From Limnomonas spitsbergensis (lineage: Eukaryota; Chlorophyta; Chlorophyceae; Chlamydomonadales): 64,000 nt of DNA. A model generated the notes under the pieces. That model searched no databases. It was not told where the DNA came from and was given only the letters and a program-made list of their open reading frames with translations. Below are positions 46,990 to 59,500 of this stretch, one piece after another. The position numbers and the translations under genes were made by a program. The stretch is taken from assembly GCA_037349105.1 (NCBI GenBank), contig JAYJMM010000084.1, positions 868,001 to 932,000 on the forward strand, read 5' to 3'. Positions within the stretch are counted from its first letter, which is position 1, and every line of letters begins with the position of its first letter.

Positions 46990-47450
46990 CCCAAGGCTGT
47001 GTGCAGGAATCACCGAAAGCTGCAGAACGCAGCTTGAGAGGAGCCTGCGAAGCTCGAGGAGCAATCTGCGCTGCAAAGCGGAAAGCGGACGAGACCCGCT
47101 TCACGCGGAATCATCCAAGGCTGCAGTCGCAGCTTGAGCGGAGCCTGCGGAGCCCGAAGGAAGCTGCGCTGCGAAGCGGAAGGAAATAGCGGACGAGACC
47201 CGCTATACGCGGAATCATCCAAGGCTGCAGTCGCAGCTTGAGCGGAGCCTGCGGAGCCCGAAGGAAGCTGCGCTGCGAAGCGGAAGGAAATAGCGGACGA
47301 GACCCGCTATACGCGGAATCATCCAAGGCTGCAGTCGCAGCTTAAGAGGAGTCTGCGAAGCTCGAGGAGCTAACTGCACTGCAAAGCGGAGGCTGCAGAA
47401 CGCAGCTTAAGAGGAGTATGCAAAGCGCGAGGAGCAAACTGCGCTGCAAC
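46990..47450. repeat. Tandem repeat of about 104 bp in the retrotransposon leader
   Basis: About four copies of a unit containing GCGGAATCATCCAAGGCTGC, GCAGCTTGAGCGGAGCCTGC and GCGGACGAGACCCGCT. The left element has no comparable array. Confidence 0.85.
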
Positions 47451-49035
47451 CCAGAAGGTGAAAATACCCGCCGGACCCATAAAAGAAAATTTTCCCGTGC
47501 TTGACCTGTCTAGCAAAAGCCTAACCAGCCTGCAGAAGGTAGAGGAGAACGGAAGCAGGCTTTAAGCTCGTGCCCAGTTGCTGTGAGCCCACACAGTCGA
47601 GCTGGCACAGCTGTTCAATATCGATAGTACAATGCAGGATGCCATTGTAGATCCCAACCGCCACCAGCACCCTGATACTGCAAGACGCAGTGGACGGGTG
47701 AGAGGAATGGAACCAGGAGACGACCCTATGACACCTATAAATGCGGCTGTAGCCGAGGAAGCAAAGCAGATTTCCCTTGGCTTGTCGAGGGATGAATACG
47801 CAGGGATGGGGGACAAGGCCCTGGGGGTTGTTAGTTCTCGAACCTTGGATGCAAGTATGGTGCACAGTGAAGTGACACGCAGGGGTATCGGACGAGGCGG
47901 CACCGCGCGCATCCCGACGGGGCTGAGCCAGGAGGGAGAGCGGTGGCCGGTTCCCGACGATGAATCCCTGGACCCGACCTCGGAGCCACCCACTGTGAGG
48001 TCTCAGACCGGTGGTGTTGGAGAGGGTGGCGGGCCAGCGCGATCTCCGGATGTCCTGCCTGAAGAGGCAGAAGGAGAAGGAGTCGACGCTGAGCCGCACC
48101 ACCCGGCGCCAGACCAGAAGGAAGCAAGGGAGTCCCAGCCTGAGCCCGCAGTGGTCAGGGGGGAAAGAGGAGCGGTCCAGCCAGCAGCGGTCAAGATGGA
48201 GCTGACAAGATCCAACGAGCCGCAGGCCCTGGTGGGGTCAGCCAAGCCGGTGGTGACCCAGCAGGTTTTGCAGAGGTGCAATAAACCGCGGGCCAAGAAG
48301 ACGCCAGCGATTCCAGTGGGCAAGCCAGTACCCCAATCAACCCCGGATTTGTTAAGGCAGGGTCTGGAATATGCGCAGGGGTTGAAGCTGGGAGGAGGCA
48401 CCCCTGAGTTGGTTTTGGATCCAGATACGGCAGTGTCGCACACAGAGATCGGCCGGGGTGAGCCAGTGCCCCAATCAACCCCGGATTTTTTGAGGCAGGG
48501 CCTGGAATACGCGCAGTGGTTGAAACTGGTAGGAGGTGCATCTGAGTCGGCTCCAGATCCAAACACGGCTGTGTCGCAGCTTGGGGGCGCGGATCTATGC
48601 AGTGGGCCAGAATACGCGACGCAGAAGAGGCCGATGGGAGTGACACGTGCTGCGCGACGCGTTAAAGAGGAAAGTGGGACGATGCCCCGTGGTGGAAATC
48701 AGATGATCAGGAAACTTGCAGATCTGTAGGCGGTAGAGGGAGCAAAAGCCGCCATCACCGAATGGGCCCCAGTAAAAAGGAAGGAGGATCTGGCCCAGCC
48801 GGTAGGGTGGAACAGGCTAGGGCAGTGGGTCATTGGAGTGTGGAAAATTGTGTGTGACGCAGAGCAGGCGGGGTTAAGCAGTCTGGCTGTGCCCCAGCAG
48901 CGCGCACCCTTGGAGGCACAGACCAGGTGTGTGGAGCAGCCAAGTAGGCAGGTGTCCCCCAACGGCTGGTCCATTTTCGATATCCTCAGCAGTGAAGGTG
49001 AGCCAAGTCCCAGGCACCAACAACAGACCCGAGGG

Positions 49036-49270
49036 AGTGCCTGTCCACCCAGGCAGGATAGCCCGGTAGCTAGCAAGCAGCTGCACCTGATCAACTGTGT
49101 TACGGCAGAGAGTGCCTGCCCACCCAGGCAGGATAGCCCGGTAGCTAGAGAGCAGCTGCACCTGATCAACTGTGTTACGGCAGAGAGTGCCTGCCCACCC
49201 AGGCAGGATAGCCCGGTAGCTAGCGAGCAGCTGCACCTGATCAACTGTGTTCCGAAGGGGAATGCCTGTC
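49036..49270 (+). repeat. 75-bp coding repeat in Gag (3 copies plus a partial)
   Basis: In-frame 25-codon units (CPPRQDSPVAS-x-QLHLINC) start at 49036, 49111 and 49186, with a partial fourth at 49261. Confidence 0.9.
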
Positions 49271-49302
49271 CACCCAAACCAGCGGCCGGTGGCTGCAAGC
49301 CA

Positions 49303-50510
49303 GGCCAACTGCAGGTGCAAGCGTCACGGCTGTGTTTGCAGAGGGAGGCAGTTCCAGTGACACCTGTAATGATCGGTGGCTGCGAGCCGGGCCAACTGCA
49401 GGTGCAGGCGTCACGGCTGTGTTCGCAGAGGGAGGCAGTTCCTGTGACACCTGTGGTGGCCAGTGGCTGCAAGCCAGGCCAACTGCAGGTGCAGGCGTCA
49501 CGGCAGCGTTTGCAGAGGGAGGCAGTTCATGTAACACCTGTAGTGATCGGTGACTGCGAGCCGTGCCAACTGCAGGTGCAAGCGTCACGACTGTGTTTAC
49601 AGAGAGAGGCAGTTCCTGAGACACATGTAGGGATCGATGGCTGCGAGCCAGGCCAACTGCAGGTACATGCGTCACGGCTGTGTTTTCCGAGGGAGGCAGC
49701 CCATGTGACACCTGTGGTGGCCGGTGGCTGTGAGCCAGGCCAACTGCAGGAGCAGGCGTCACGGCTGTGTTTGCCGAGGGAGGCAGCCCATGTGACACCT
49801 GTGGTGGCCGGTGGCTGTGAGCCAGGCCAACTGCAGGTGCATGCGTTACGGCTGTGTTTGCAGAGGGAGGCAGTTCCTGTGACACCTGTGGTGGCCAGTG
49901 GCTGTGAGCCAGGCCAACTGCAGGTGCAGGCGTCACGACGGTGCTTGCAGAGGGAGGCAGCTCATGTGACACCTGTGGTGACCGGTGGCCACGAGCCGTG
50001 CCAACTGCAGGTGCATGCGTCACGGCTGTGTTTGCAGAGGGAGGCAGTTCCTGTGACACCTGTGGTGGCCAGTGGCTGTGAGCCAGGCCAACTGCAGGTG
50101 CAGGCGTCACGACGGTGCTTGCCGAGGGAGGCAGTTCCTGTGACATCTGTGGTGGCCAGTGGCTGTGAGCCAGGCCAACTGCAGGTGCAGGCGTCACGAC
50201 GGTGCTTACAGAGGGAGGCAGCTCATGTGACACCTGTGGTGACCGGTGGCCACTAGCCGAGCCAACTGCAGGTGCATGCGTCACGGCGGTGTTTGCCGAG
50301 GGAGGCAGCCCATGAGACACCTGTGGTGGCCGGTGGCTGTGAGCCAGGCCAACTGCAGGTGCAGGCGTCACGGCTGTGTTTGCAGAGAGAGGACGTTTCT
50401 GTGACACCTTGTGGTGGCCGGTGGCTGTGAGCCAGGCCAACTGCAGGTGCAGGCGTCACGACGGTGTTTGCCGAGGGAGGCAGCCCATGTGCCACCTGTG
50501 GTGGCCGGTG
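49303..50510 (+). repeat. 87-bp coding repeat in Gag (about 14 copies)
   Basis: 29-codon units with the core GCEPGQLQVQASRLCLQREA and VPVTPVV recur exactly every 87 bp (49303, 49390, 49477 and on). The in-frame TAG at 50254 and the frameshift before 50411 both fall in this array. Confidence 0.9.
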
Positions 50511-53449
50511 GCTGCGAGCCGGACCAACTGCATTCGTGGGAACAGAAGCTGAACCAGCAAGTGGCTGAGGAACCAGTTGGACCAAGTGAGGTCGAGGACC
50601 ACGTGCACAGGCATGCACCGGTGTCGGTGCAGATGCATATGCACCAACCAGAAGAGGATGGGCCTGTCACGCCACCAGTGGCAGCAGCTCCTGGAGGGAC
50701 CAAGGTGCCAATATCAGACCCAGGGGCGGTCCAGCAGGCCAACAAACAGCTGGGGGCGCCAAAGAGTGAGGCATGTGTGCCTGCAGCTGCCTGCAGCCCT
50801 AGCCAGTCCCTGGTCAAGGCCTCAGGACTCAAGGGGGGCCAGGCAGGCAACCTGCCAGAGGGGTTGGCCGTGCAGGGTCCAACTGAAGGGGCAAGGCAGG
50901 TGATCCCGGGCACAAGGGTAGCAAGCCCAACCAACCAGGGCAGTGCCCATGGGGAACACAATGGACACTCACCCAAGCCAGTTGCAGCAGAGAATCCTGA
51001 GGGGTCAGAGGAGCAGGGAATCTCCGTACCCATGCTGAGGGAAAAGGTGAACTGGTACCGGCAGAAGCTCAAAGGAGTGGCCAGGCAGCTGTGGGTGGCC
51101 AGGCAGCCAATGTTGGCCTGGCAGTTGAGAATGACCAGGCAGCTGAGGAGGGTGAAGCATAGCTTGGAACATGCCAATCAGAACTTACAGGCGTTGCAGC
51201 CACAAGGCGAGGAGGAAGAAGAGCAGCAGCTGCAGCACGCAGCCATGGCTGCATGGCACGTGGCACTACCCGGGGGGCACGGGGGTGAGCAGGCCAGCCA
51301 TGGGGCGAAAGAAGAGGCACAGCCACTGCAACACCAGGAGTGCATGCCCAGATTGCCCAGGCAGGAGGGCTCCCGCTCAGCAGAGCCGGGTGAGCCAGTG
51401 GGTGAAGCCAGCCCTAGCCTGAGTCTCGACCCAGACGGCTGCAGCAGTTCCAGCCTGGCAATGGCAGGCAGGGCAGCTGACAGTGACCTGGAAGCAGCTA
51501 GGAGCAGCAGGTCTCCGGTGCCAGCACCCGAGGACGACAGCGGCAGCAGAAATGTGTGCCTGGTAGCAATTCATGATGTACCGCCTGCAGATGTGGATCT
51601 AGACAGGCTCTGGGAGGACCGTGCAGCAGGTGCCCGTCAGCAACCGATGGAGATCCGCAATGGCATGCGTCAGGCCATGCGGCGTAACAAAGGAGGAGTA
51701 TGCATGTTCTGCGGGTTCGAGTGCGAGCACAGCGACAGGGCATGTGAGCATCTCATAGATGCCAACACCCAGAGGGGAGGAGCAAGGCAGGCAGCGCTGA
51801 AGGCGGTTGAGAACCCGGGGCAGGGTCAGCCGCGGGTGCAGGAGCCACACCAGCCTCAGAAGGCTGAAGCAGGCTCCAGCAGTGAGGAGCAAGAAGAGCC
51901 CAACCCAATGGGGGGCAGGGGGGAAGCTGTTGAGCAGGAAAGCATCCAGGAGCCCATGTGGTTGGCACCCAGGTATGGACAGAGGCAGCATGCGCAGCCG
52001 CGCCAAATACCCGTTCAGGCAGCACCCGCATCCACGGGGTATGGCACGATGCGGTCCAAGGTTCCGCCCAGTATCGGCAGGTCAGTCCAAGGGCCCGAGA
52101 AGGGCAGACCCAGGCTGGGAGAGCAGAGGTACCAAGGTCAGGGTGAAAGCCTGTACAGGTATTCCGACAACCCAGCTCGGACACCTGTGACCGGTGGGCA
52201 GGCTGCAAGCCCCAGTGGATCTGGGGGCGGTGCGAGCAGGATGTCAGTGGACATGGAGGATCAGGCGGAAGCGGAAGGGCCTCAGCCGATCGGATGGGCA
52301 GGCATCTGGCAGTGGGCAGCGCGCCTGTGGCAGCAGGTGTGCTCCAGGTACTACGCCCACCTCAGCGACCAGGCCAGAGCCATCGAGGAGTTCCGGAGCC
52401 ATCACCTGGCGGAATGGGCCACAAAAGTCCTCATGGGCATACCTCACACGGGCCAAGACAGAGCAACGCTGCTGGCGGCCCTTAGCAGGGTGTCCAGGGG
52501 AACAACGGGGCCAGAGGCGGCCATGGCTGTTAAAGCCTTCGCGGACGAGTGGTGCAACGGCACGGTAGGAGATCAGGAGGAGCCCGAGCCCGAGCCAGAG
52601 GAGGAGGAGGAGCCCCAGGAGTGGGAAGGATTCAATGCGGCCAGGCTGGAGCCAGACGGCCTCAGGGAAGTCCAAAGGTGGCAGGCGCAGACAGGGACAG
52701 CCGTACCAGCCACACGCCAGGCCAGGGGGGAAAGCCTGGAGGCAAGCAGTGAGCCTAGCCTCAGGAACCAGCGGCTGGATGAAGGGCGCAGGCCCAGGCC
52801 AAGCAGCCCCGCGGCCAGCAAGCAGCCAAGGACAACCAGCCTGCGGCTAGCCAGGGCAGCAGAGCAGGGCTCGGCGCCTAGAGGGGCCAGCAGGCAGGAG
52901 TCCCATGCTATGCTGCGCATCGTGGACAACAAGGAGGGCCAGGTGGACCACATTGCGGAGCTCCTGCGGGGCCAAGCGGCCCAGGCGGGGGGCAGGGCGG
53001 AAAGGAGGAGCCACTGCCCCAGCCAAGGAAGGAGGATCTTGCAGGAAAGCCAGCCAGCAGGGACCGCCGGGAGAGGCGGCCCGCAAGGGCAGGAAAGCAG
53101 GGACGATGACCTGTCAGTTTACGAAGCAAGGGAGTACACCGGCGGGACGCAGCCAAGCAGGCCCAGCAGTCACCAGCCAGGAAGGCAAGCGGAATCAGGA
53201 GGAGATAGGCACCAAGAACCTGCGACGCAGCCTTCAAGGGGCGGCAGCCGCCCCAGAAGCGTGGCAAGCGAGCGACTGTCTAGGGGCGGACAGTCCCAGG
53301 GAAGTGCAGACCGCAGAGACAGCCGGGACCAGCGCAGCCGGAACCCAACCAGGGGTGGAGGCGGAGGGTCAGGCTCTGACCCCAGCAAATCGGATTCGGA
53401 AGGATCGGAGGGACGCGGCCCGGGATCCAGCAGGGAATCCTTGAAGCAG

Positions 53450-53740
53450 CCAAGCTGGCAGAGCCAGGAGCCGCCCAGGGGGCAGGAGTATGGCAGAGGA
53501 ACAGAGCCGCGATGGCAGAGCCAAGAGCCGTCCAGGGGGCAGGCAGACGGCAGGGAACAGCCAAGCTGGCAGAGCCAGAAGCCGCCCAGGGGGCAGGCAG
53601 ACGGCAGGGAACAGACAAACTGGCAAAGCCAGGAGCCGCCCAGGGGGCAGGCAGAATACGGCAGGAGGACACAGCCAGGCGGGCCAAGCCAGAAACCGCC
53701 CAGGGGACAAGCAGAATCCGGCACAGGAACACAGCCTCGG
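53450..53740 (+). repeat. SQEPPRGQA coding repeats in Gag
   Basis: Five units of about 54-66 bp encode WQSQEPPRGQADGREQ variants. The left Gag has three or more of the same at about 2230-2420, so this repeat is ancestral to the family. Confidence 0.85.
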
Positions 53741-55147
53741 GAGTCTGGCCCAGAGGAGAGAAAAAGCAGAGATGCGGCTGATCAGCCGCCACCCGAGAGG
53801 AGCAGAGGCTTCGCGGGCGGGGCCGGCAGACAGTCGTCAGGGAGCGGACAAGCCCAGGATGGGGCTGGCCGCAGAAACAGCCAGTACCAGCGCAGTCGCA
53901 GCCCACCAGGGGGCGACAGTGGCGGATCTGGATCAGACTCCAGTTCAGACGAGTCCGGATCAGGTGGATCTGACAGGCGCGGGCCAGGGGCCAGGCGGGA
54001 GTCAATGAAGCAAAAGAAAAAGAGGTTGGATATGGAGCAGGCGGAGGTGAGCCTGCAGCTGCAGAAGCAGATGGTCCTGCAGCTGACTGGTGTGACCAGG
54101 TTCGCCAAGATCCCCACCATCCAAGACAACGTGCCGGTGCTGGACATGTCCCAGCCGGGGGCGGTCGCAGCCAGGCAGTACTGCCAGGCCTGCAGCTTCT
54201 GGGGCTCGCACAACCGCCTGGCATTATCCGACGAGCCGCCAGCGCTGGCAGTGGTGGCAGGGGAGATCGCAGGGTCATGCCAGTCCCCCTCAGCCATGGC
54301 CTTGCTGGTCCGATCATTGGTCGGCATGTGGAACGACAAGCCAGCCTGTATGGAGCCGCTGGTAGTCGCCATCAGGGCGGCACCTCAGGGAGACAGGGCC
54401 TCCCGGGAGGTCGAGCGGATCAAGGAGACGTGGTCGTCCCCGGGGAACGGGCCGCCAAGCGAGGTGTCCCTGCTTACCCTGTGGATCAGGGTGGTGCAGA
54501 AGGAGGTGGGCAAGCCAACTTCAGACGAGAGGGCAGCGGTCACCGGCCTCAAGCTGGGAGTCAAAACCACCTTGGACCCGGGAGGCAAGCCGGAGGAGAC
54601 TGTGGAGGCATTTGCCCACAGAGTCCTGTCCACGGCAGAGCTGCTGCAGATCTCCAGGGATGCAGCAGACCACTTTGGCAGAAAGCACTCGGTCTCGCAC
54701 ATGTTCTATGATGGGCTGCCAGTGGCCACCAGGGCCAAGCTGTGCGAGTTCAGGATGACTGTGCCCAACTACCTGTGCATGACCGATGAGGAGCAGATCA
54801 CTGTGCTGACGCAGCAGGTGGTGCTGTTGGAAAGGTTCGCCCTGGAAATGGGAGACCTGGTGGTCGCAGATCACAGGCCGACGGCAGAAGAGGCGGAAGA
54901 GACGGAAGAGGAGGACGAGACAGATGAGGAAGAAGAGACGGCAGAGGAGGATGAGACGGAAGAGGCGGATGAGACGGGCGAGCGGAGAAAGCCGGCACGT
55001 TGGACACCTAGACCAATTCTGCCACCCGGCAGGGGGAGCGGGGTGTCACAAGACCAATGGCGAGCGGGCTCAATGGCATCGCGTACACCAATGACAGGGG
55101 AGACGCCAATGTCACCTCGCGAGCGGTCCATTGAAGGGCCACGGTGA

Positions 55148-56404
55148 CGCTAGGCTTCCAACGAAGAGGAGATGTCGGCCCTCGAGGGGCAGACAGCCAG
55201 GAAGGGCTAAGGGGGAATAGGAATCCCCTAGAACGGCAGTACGCGCAGAGCACTTGACGGAACCCACGCCATACCTGGAAGAACGAGCCGGTGCCAGCCC
55301 TAGGGGAACTAACACCCCATGGGCGGCACGACTGGCACTAGTAGGCAGCAGGCAGTGGGCCGACGGCCAGCAGGACGTAGCCTAGTACTCAAGTAAAAAG
55401 CTTTCCCGATGTACCGTAGGAGCAGGAGCAGCGAGCCAAAGGAGTACATAGTGACGACGGCTACAGCGCTGATTCATGTAGTAGACTTGCATGCATGACA
55501 ATTTTCTTTGAAGTAGAGATTGCCGCAGGGCCAACCAGCAGGGGCAAGACTAGGATAAGACACCGCTGCTACTGCACTCATCTCCTGTGGCCTAGGGCCA
55601 GGTGTCAACGGTGCATTGGGGCAAGAGCAGCGGACGGTATGCGGTTGTCTGTGTGCCTGACTGAGGCCTTTGGATTGGAACGCTTCCAAGCGGTAGAACA
55701 TGTGGATGCTGACAGTTTCTGAGGATCTGTAGATTCTGACGGATTCTGGATTTCTAACGGTTTCTGATGGTTTTTGAATTTACCCAAGCATGACGCTGGT
55801 GACGGTACCGGATTCTGTGTGCCCTGATCAGGCCAGAGAGAGACCGGGAGTAGCCCAGAGGCTTTTGTCGAGTGTGCGGAACCGTGGGAGAACCTAGGCT
55901 TAGCCACGCATTTCAGTGAATTTTCTTTGGTAAATTTCCTTTTGTGGATGTCCTGCAGCACATTTCCTGCAGTGGATTCTCTTTCGTGGATTTTCTTTCG
56001 ACTAGCTGGATTGCAGTCAGATGTGTAGGAGACTTCCGTGTTAGGGAACTGACAAGTGCTGAGTGTACATATTTTCCGATTCCAGTTTCAGTACCACCCC
56101 TAGTCCGGCTCCCCACGCAAGCCCTGAGTGCTTATCGTGAGGAGCGGGGGGCGAGTAAAGTAGGGGCGGTACCCACACTCAGCTAGGGGCGCCCGGGTAG
56201 GCCAGCCTTCCCTCTTATACGGTACGCTGTACCTAGTTACCCCTTTACAGCCCTTGTACCTCCGCAGTGTAGTACAAGGTGCACGTGTGTACGGTGTTGA
56301 ACCTTAGTTGTGAGTAGTTTGAGCCTCTCTAAGGCAGTACTGACAGCTTACACCATTTTGGCACGGTTACTGCTTTATGGTGCGACATTCGGCAAAGACC
56401 AATA
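55148..56404. other. No gene recognised (retrotransposon tail or intergenic)
   Basis: Neither pol motifs nor an LTR copy are visible. Short GGATTCTGACGG/TTTCTGATGG and TTTTCTTTCGTGGAT motifs repeat weakly near 55720-55780 and 55920-56000. Confidence 0.4.
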
Positions 56405-56540
56405 ATCTCGGGTTGTATCTGCTGATCCCGCCTGCATCGCCAGGGCGCCCCTCAGCGCTTGAGTGAAACTCCACTACTGCGCTAGACACAGCAATAGCCC
56501 CGGGCCTGGCCACCGCAAGCACCTATCGATAAGAATTCAC
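56405..56540 (-). pseudogene. Tandem partial duplicate of the last ECH2 exon
   Basis: The minus strand encodes [20 protein letters not shown], nearly the same as 56590-56700, about 180 bp further downstream in the gene's orientation. The terminal SRL is not preserved (GGISRYNP), and the upstream part of the exon is missing. Confidence 0.85.
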
Positions 56541-56585
56541 ATCTACCCCGGGCATCCTGACCGTATGCAAGTCTCGATAAACAAT

Positions 56586-59500
56586 TTACAGCCTGGACCT
56601 GCTGGTCCCGCCTGAATCACCAGGGCGGCCCTCAGCGCTCGAGTGGAACTCCACCGCTGCGCTAGAGACGGCAATAGCCCCGGGCCTGTCCATCACATGC
56701 GTCTGGAAGACCACCTTGTGCCGCCCAACCCGCCACATGCGCACCTCGAGCCTTTCCCCCGGGAAGACATGTTTCGCAAATCGAGCCTGTAGAGTAGGGA
56801 TGGGAGGATGCGGATCTGGGTAGGCGGGAAGGGTCACACACATTAGTGACCATGTTAAGATTGTTCAGCTACACATTAGCCACACATCAGCCACGAAGAG
56901 GCCTACAGCTGGTAGGCCTTGTTGCAGCAACCCCTGCGATCAGAAGGAAGGAGGAAAGGAAGGGAGAAGGAAGGTACGCCCAGCAGGGGCGAGAGGGTCA
57001 AGGAAATAATGTGGCATGGGCGGAGGCCACATCCACGCCTCTGCCATGATAACAAGAAAAAAACTTGCCGGTCAAGGTTTGGTCCCCATTGGACCAGTAG
57101 TCTGGCCCAATGGGGACTCAAGTCGATCTGGTGGTCTGGTGCGCACTCGAGTTAACAAGGTGGTCTAGTCAACACCTGAGTAAACATTGAAAGACATACA
57201 CACACAAACAGCCTGAGCCGTGAGGATTAGGAAGGTGATCATGTGGGTGTAGGTTGTTCGGCAGAGGGACATCCACCAACACACGTGCAAACAGCCTGAG
57301 GAGTAGGAATATAATCGTGTGAAAGGTAGTTCAGCAGGTACACAAACACAAGCACACGAGCAAACATATGAATGAGACATAAGATGAGAAGGAATGGGAG
57401 GTTGTAGGTGTAGGTAGGGTCTCACGCACTCATGTTCCCACATAGGCATTATGGTAGGACGATCCAGCTAAACCTGTGCCGCATTGCGCCGTATCGTGCC
57501 GTATCCTGCTACTTAGTTGGCACAATCCGTCTTCACCTGTGCCGTATTGTGCCGTATCTTGCTACCATGATACGCATTGAAATAGCCTCGGACGTGAAGG
57601 GTATCCTCTTGATGAGTACTCAGGGATCCACGTAAGGGACAGATTAAAAGAACTACGTTGAAGCCATTTGATCTCCACGGCCAATCCTTTCAAGAGGCCA
57701 AGTCTCTGTGTCCGCATGCATGCATGCGCACACCACACAGTGCGAACAACACACATGTGAAGCTCACCCCCTCTCCCCGCACTTTCCCAATAAAGCCAGG
57801 GCCTTTCCACAGGTCCAGGGAATGGATACTCCGGAAGCCCTAAAAGCTAGCTGAGGGCTTCAACGAGCTTATCAAAACAAGAAAGTAATTCTGACTCATT
57901 CGATTGAGGCAACCTCCACCCATCCCCAACGCTCGCCGCACAAGCCGCGAATTGATTTGGCCAGGGCGGGGTCTCCTCCCCCCGGACCCAAAGCCCTCAG
58001 CTCCAGTCGCACCTTAATCGATTTGACCAGGGCGGGATCGCTTCCTCCCGGCCCCAACGCCCTCAGCACCAGCCGCACAGAGATGCCTAGCGAGCACAAT
58101 CCGTGTAGGATCGGGCGCGGGAAGCCAACCGACTTGCCCACGCTTGGGTCAATGTGTAACGGGTTGTAGTCCCCACTCAGCCTGCAGAGCATGGCAGTTC
58201 ACTTCCCTTTCAGCCCCAACCAGTTTCCCTGAATGTTGGGCGTCAAAGGAGCATGCTCACAGTGTGAAGGCAGAAGGAGGCATGGGGCAAAGGGGGGAGG
58301 GGGGATGTAACTGTCCCCCTCACGTTCCGGTTGACGTGCACCGTGTTGCACTCCCCACTCAGCCTGCACCGCATTGCAGCCCCCCCCCCCCCCCTTCAGT
58401 TACCCAGTCTTTGGGGCATCAAAGGAGCATGCTCCCAGTGCGGAGGGAGAAGGAGGTATGAGGGCCCAGGGGGGGTAAGGGGGGATCTAACCGTCCCGCT
58501 CTCGTCCCGGTTCAATGTGCAGCGGGTTCAAATTTTCACTTGGCCTGCAGAGCATGTTCTTAATGTGGAGGGAGGCCATGCGAGGGGAGGTAGTGCAAGG
58601 TGGTCGTGAACAGAGAGGAGGCATGAGGGGGCCAGGTCACACAACAACTCATCAACGTTCCCATCCTTTCACCCCTCAATACATCGGTGATTGATCAGAA
58701 TTATGGTGGACCAAGCAAGCAAGCATTGCAGTGTTAAATCAGGGGTTGGTTGGTTGAATGAAGCAGGCAATGTTGGGATCGAACACCATACAAATGATTC
58801 AGGTGTAACGTAAGACGGTATGTTGGGCACTTAAACAGAATCATTCAAACTGAAGAAGCTTACGATGTTAATGTCACCATAATGAGGCCGACCGTCACGA
58901 CATAAACCTTAAACCATAAGGTACCTAACCCAGGACACAGGACTTGATACAGGTGCATGGAGGGAATAGTGTAGGGATTGCGGTTTCCGGTTTAGGTCTC
59001 TCAAGATTTTCAGACTAAAACTATCTCGGGACTAAAACAGGTTACATCAGGGCAGGAGTCGTCAGAAGCCTTGCGCTGTCCGAGACAGGGAACGCGACGG
59101 CCTGGACCGGGCATCAAAATAAAAACGTAACAGGTCTGGTAAGGTCTCAGGAGGCACAGGTGGAAAAGGAGCAGATGGCCAGAGGGTTGCCATGAAACTG
59201 GAGCATAATGAGGGTGGCTAGCAGCACTTATGTTGCAGCACTCGACTACCTTCGGCAGGTCGCTGGGCGGCCACCATTGAGCCGATGGGGTCCAAACCTT
59301 GACCGGCCAATCAGCAGGGCATGTTGCATTAGGCCCCCACGGCCATAGGCCGTGATGTGGCTGAATTGTAGCTGAGGCAGCATCAAATTAGAACGGTGGC
59401 TAGATGCCAAGAGAAGGCCTCAGTGGGAAACGGGTTAGGCCATTGCTGACCGTCTATTGCACAAGCTGATAATTTGTTCGTGACTCAGCTACATGTCAGC

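Larger units (their letters stand above)
45982..47631 (+). other. 5' LTR and leader of the right retrotransposon
   Basis: It contains the TGTCAC start, the CTCCGCAGCTTCCCTGCGGAG hairpin near 46041, the 23-bp inverted repeat, CCCGTAGGCGTCC and CCTGCTAAAGGTG, in the same order as the left element. A TATAAA at 46860-46865 within GTGGATTTATAAACCCAG is a candidate promoter element; the left copy has GGATTTATACACCCAG at the equivalent place. Confidence 0.55.
47632..55147 (+). pseudogene. Gag of the right retrotransposon, interrupted by two stops and a frameshift
   Basis: It is homologous to the Gag at 1-4214 from the ATG (NRHQHPDTARRSGRVRGMEP) to ALEMGDLVV. Frame 1 runs to TAG 48727-48729, reads on to TAG 50254-50256, and the frame then shifts for the long 50411-55147 stretch. 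It holds three coding tandem repeats: 75 bp (49036-49270), 87 bp (49303-50510) and SQEPPRGQA units (53450-53740). A C2H2-like CMFCGFECEHSDRACEH (about 51700-51750) has no counterpart I could find in the left copy. The capsid-like core is at 54000-54870. Instead of the zinc knuckle and protease, the tail is acidic (EETEEEDETDEEEE) and ends in TGA. It is presumably a non-autonomous or dead relative. Confidence 0.8.
45982..56400 (+). mobile_element. Second LTR retrotransposon of the same family (decayed; right border uncertain)
   Basis: It starts TGTCACGGTATA with the same ordered leader motifs as the left element and then a Gag homologue. No reverse transcriptase, integrase or 3' LTR was recognised. 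The right limit is set only by the start of ECH2-derived sequence at about 56405, so it is approximate. Confidence 0.65.

Noticed and set aside
49241..50440. 399-codon frame on the minus strand
   Set aside because: Antisense shadow of the 87-bp coding repeats in Gag; the plus-strand frame is the one shared with the other element.
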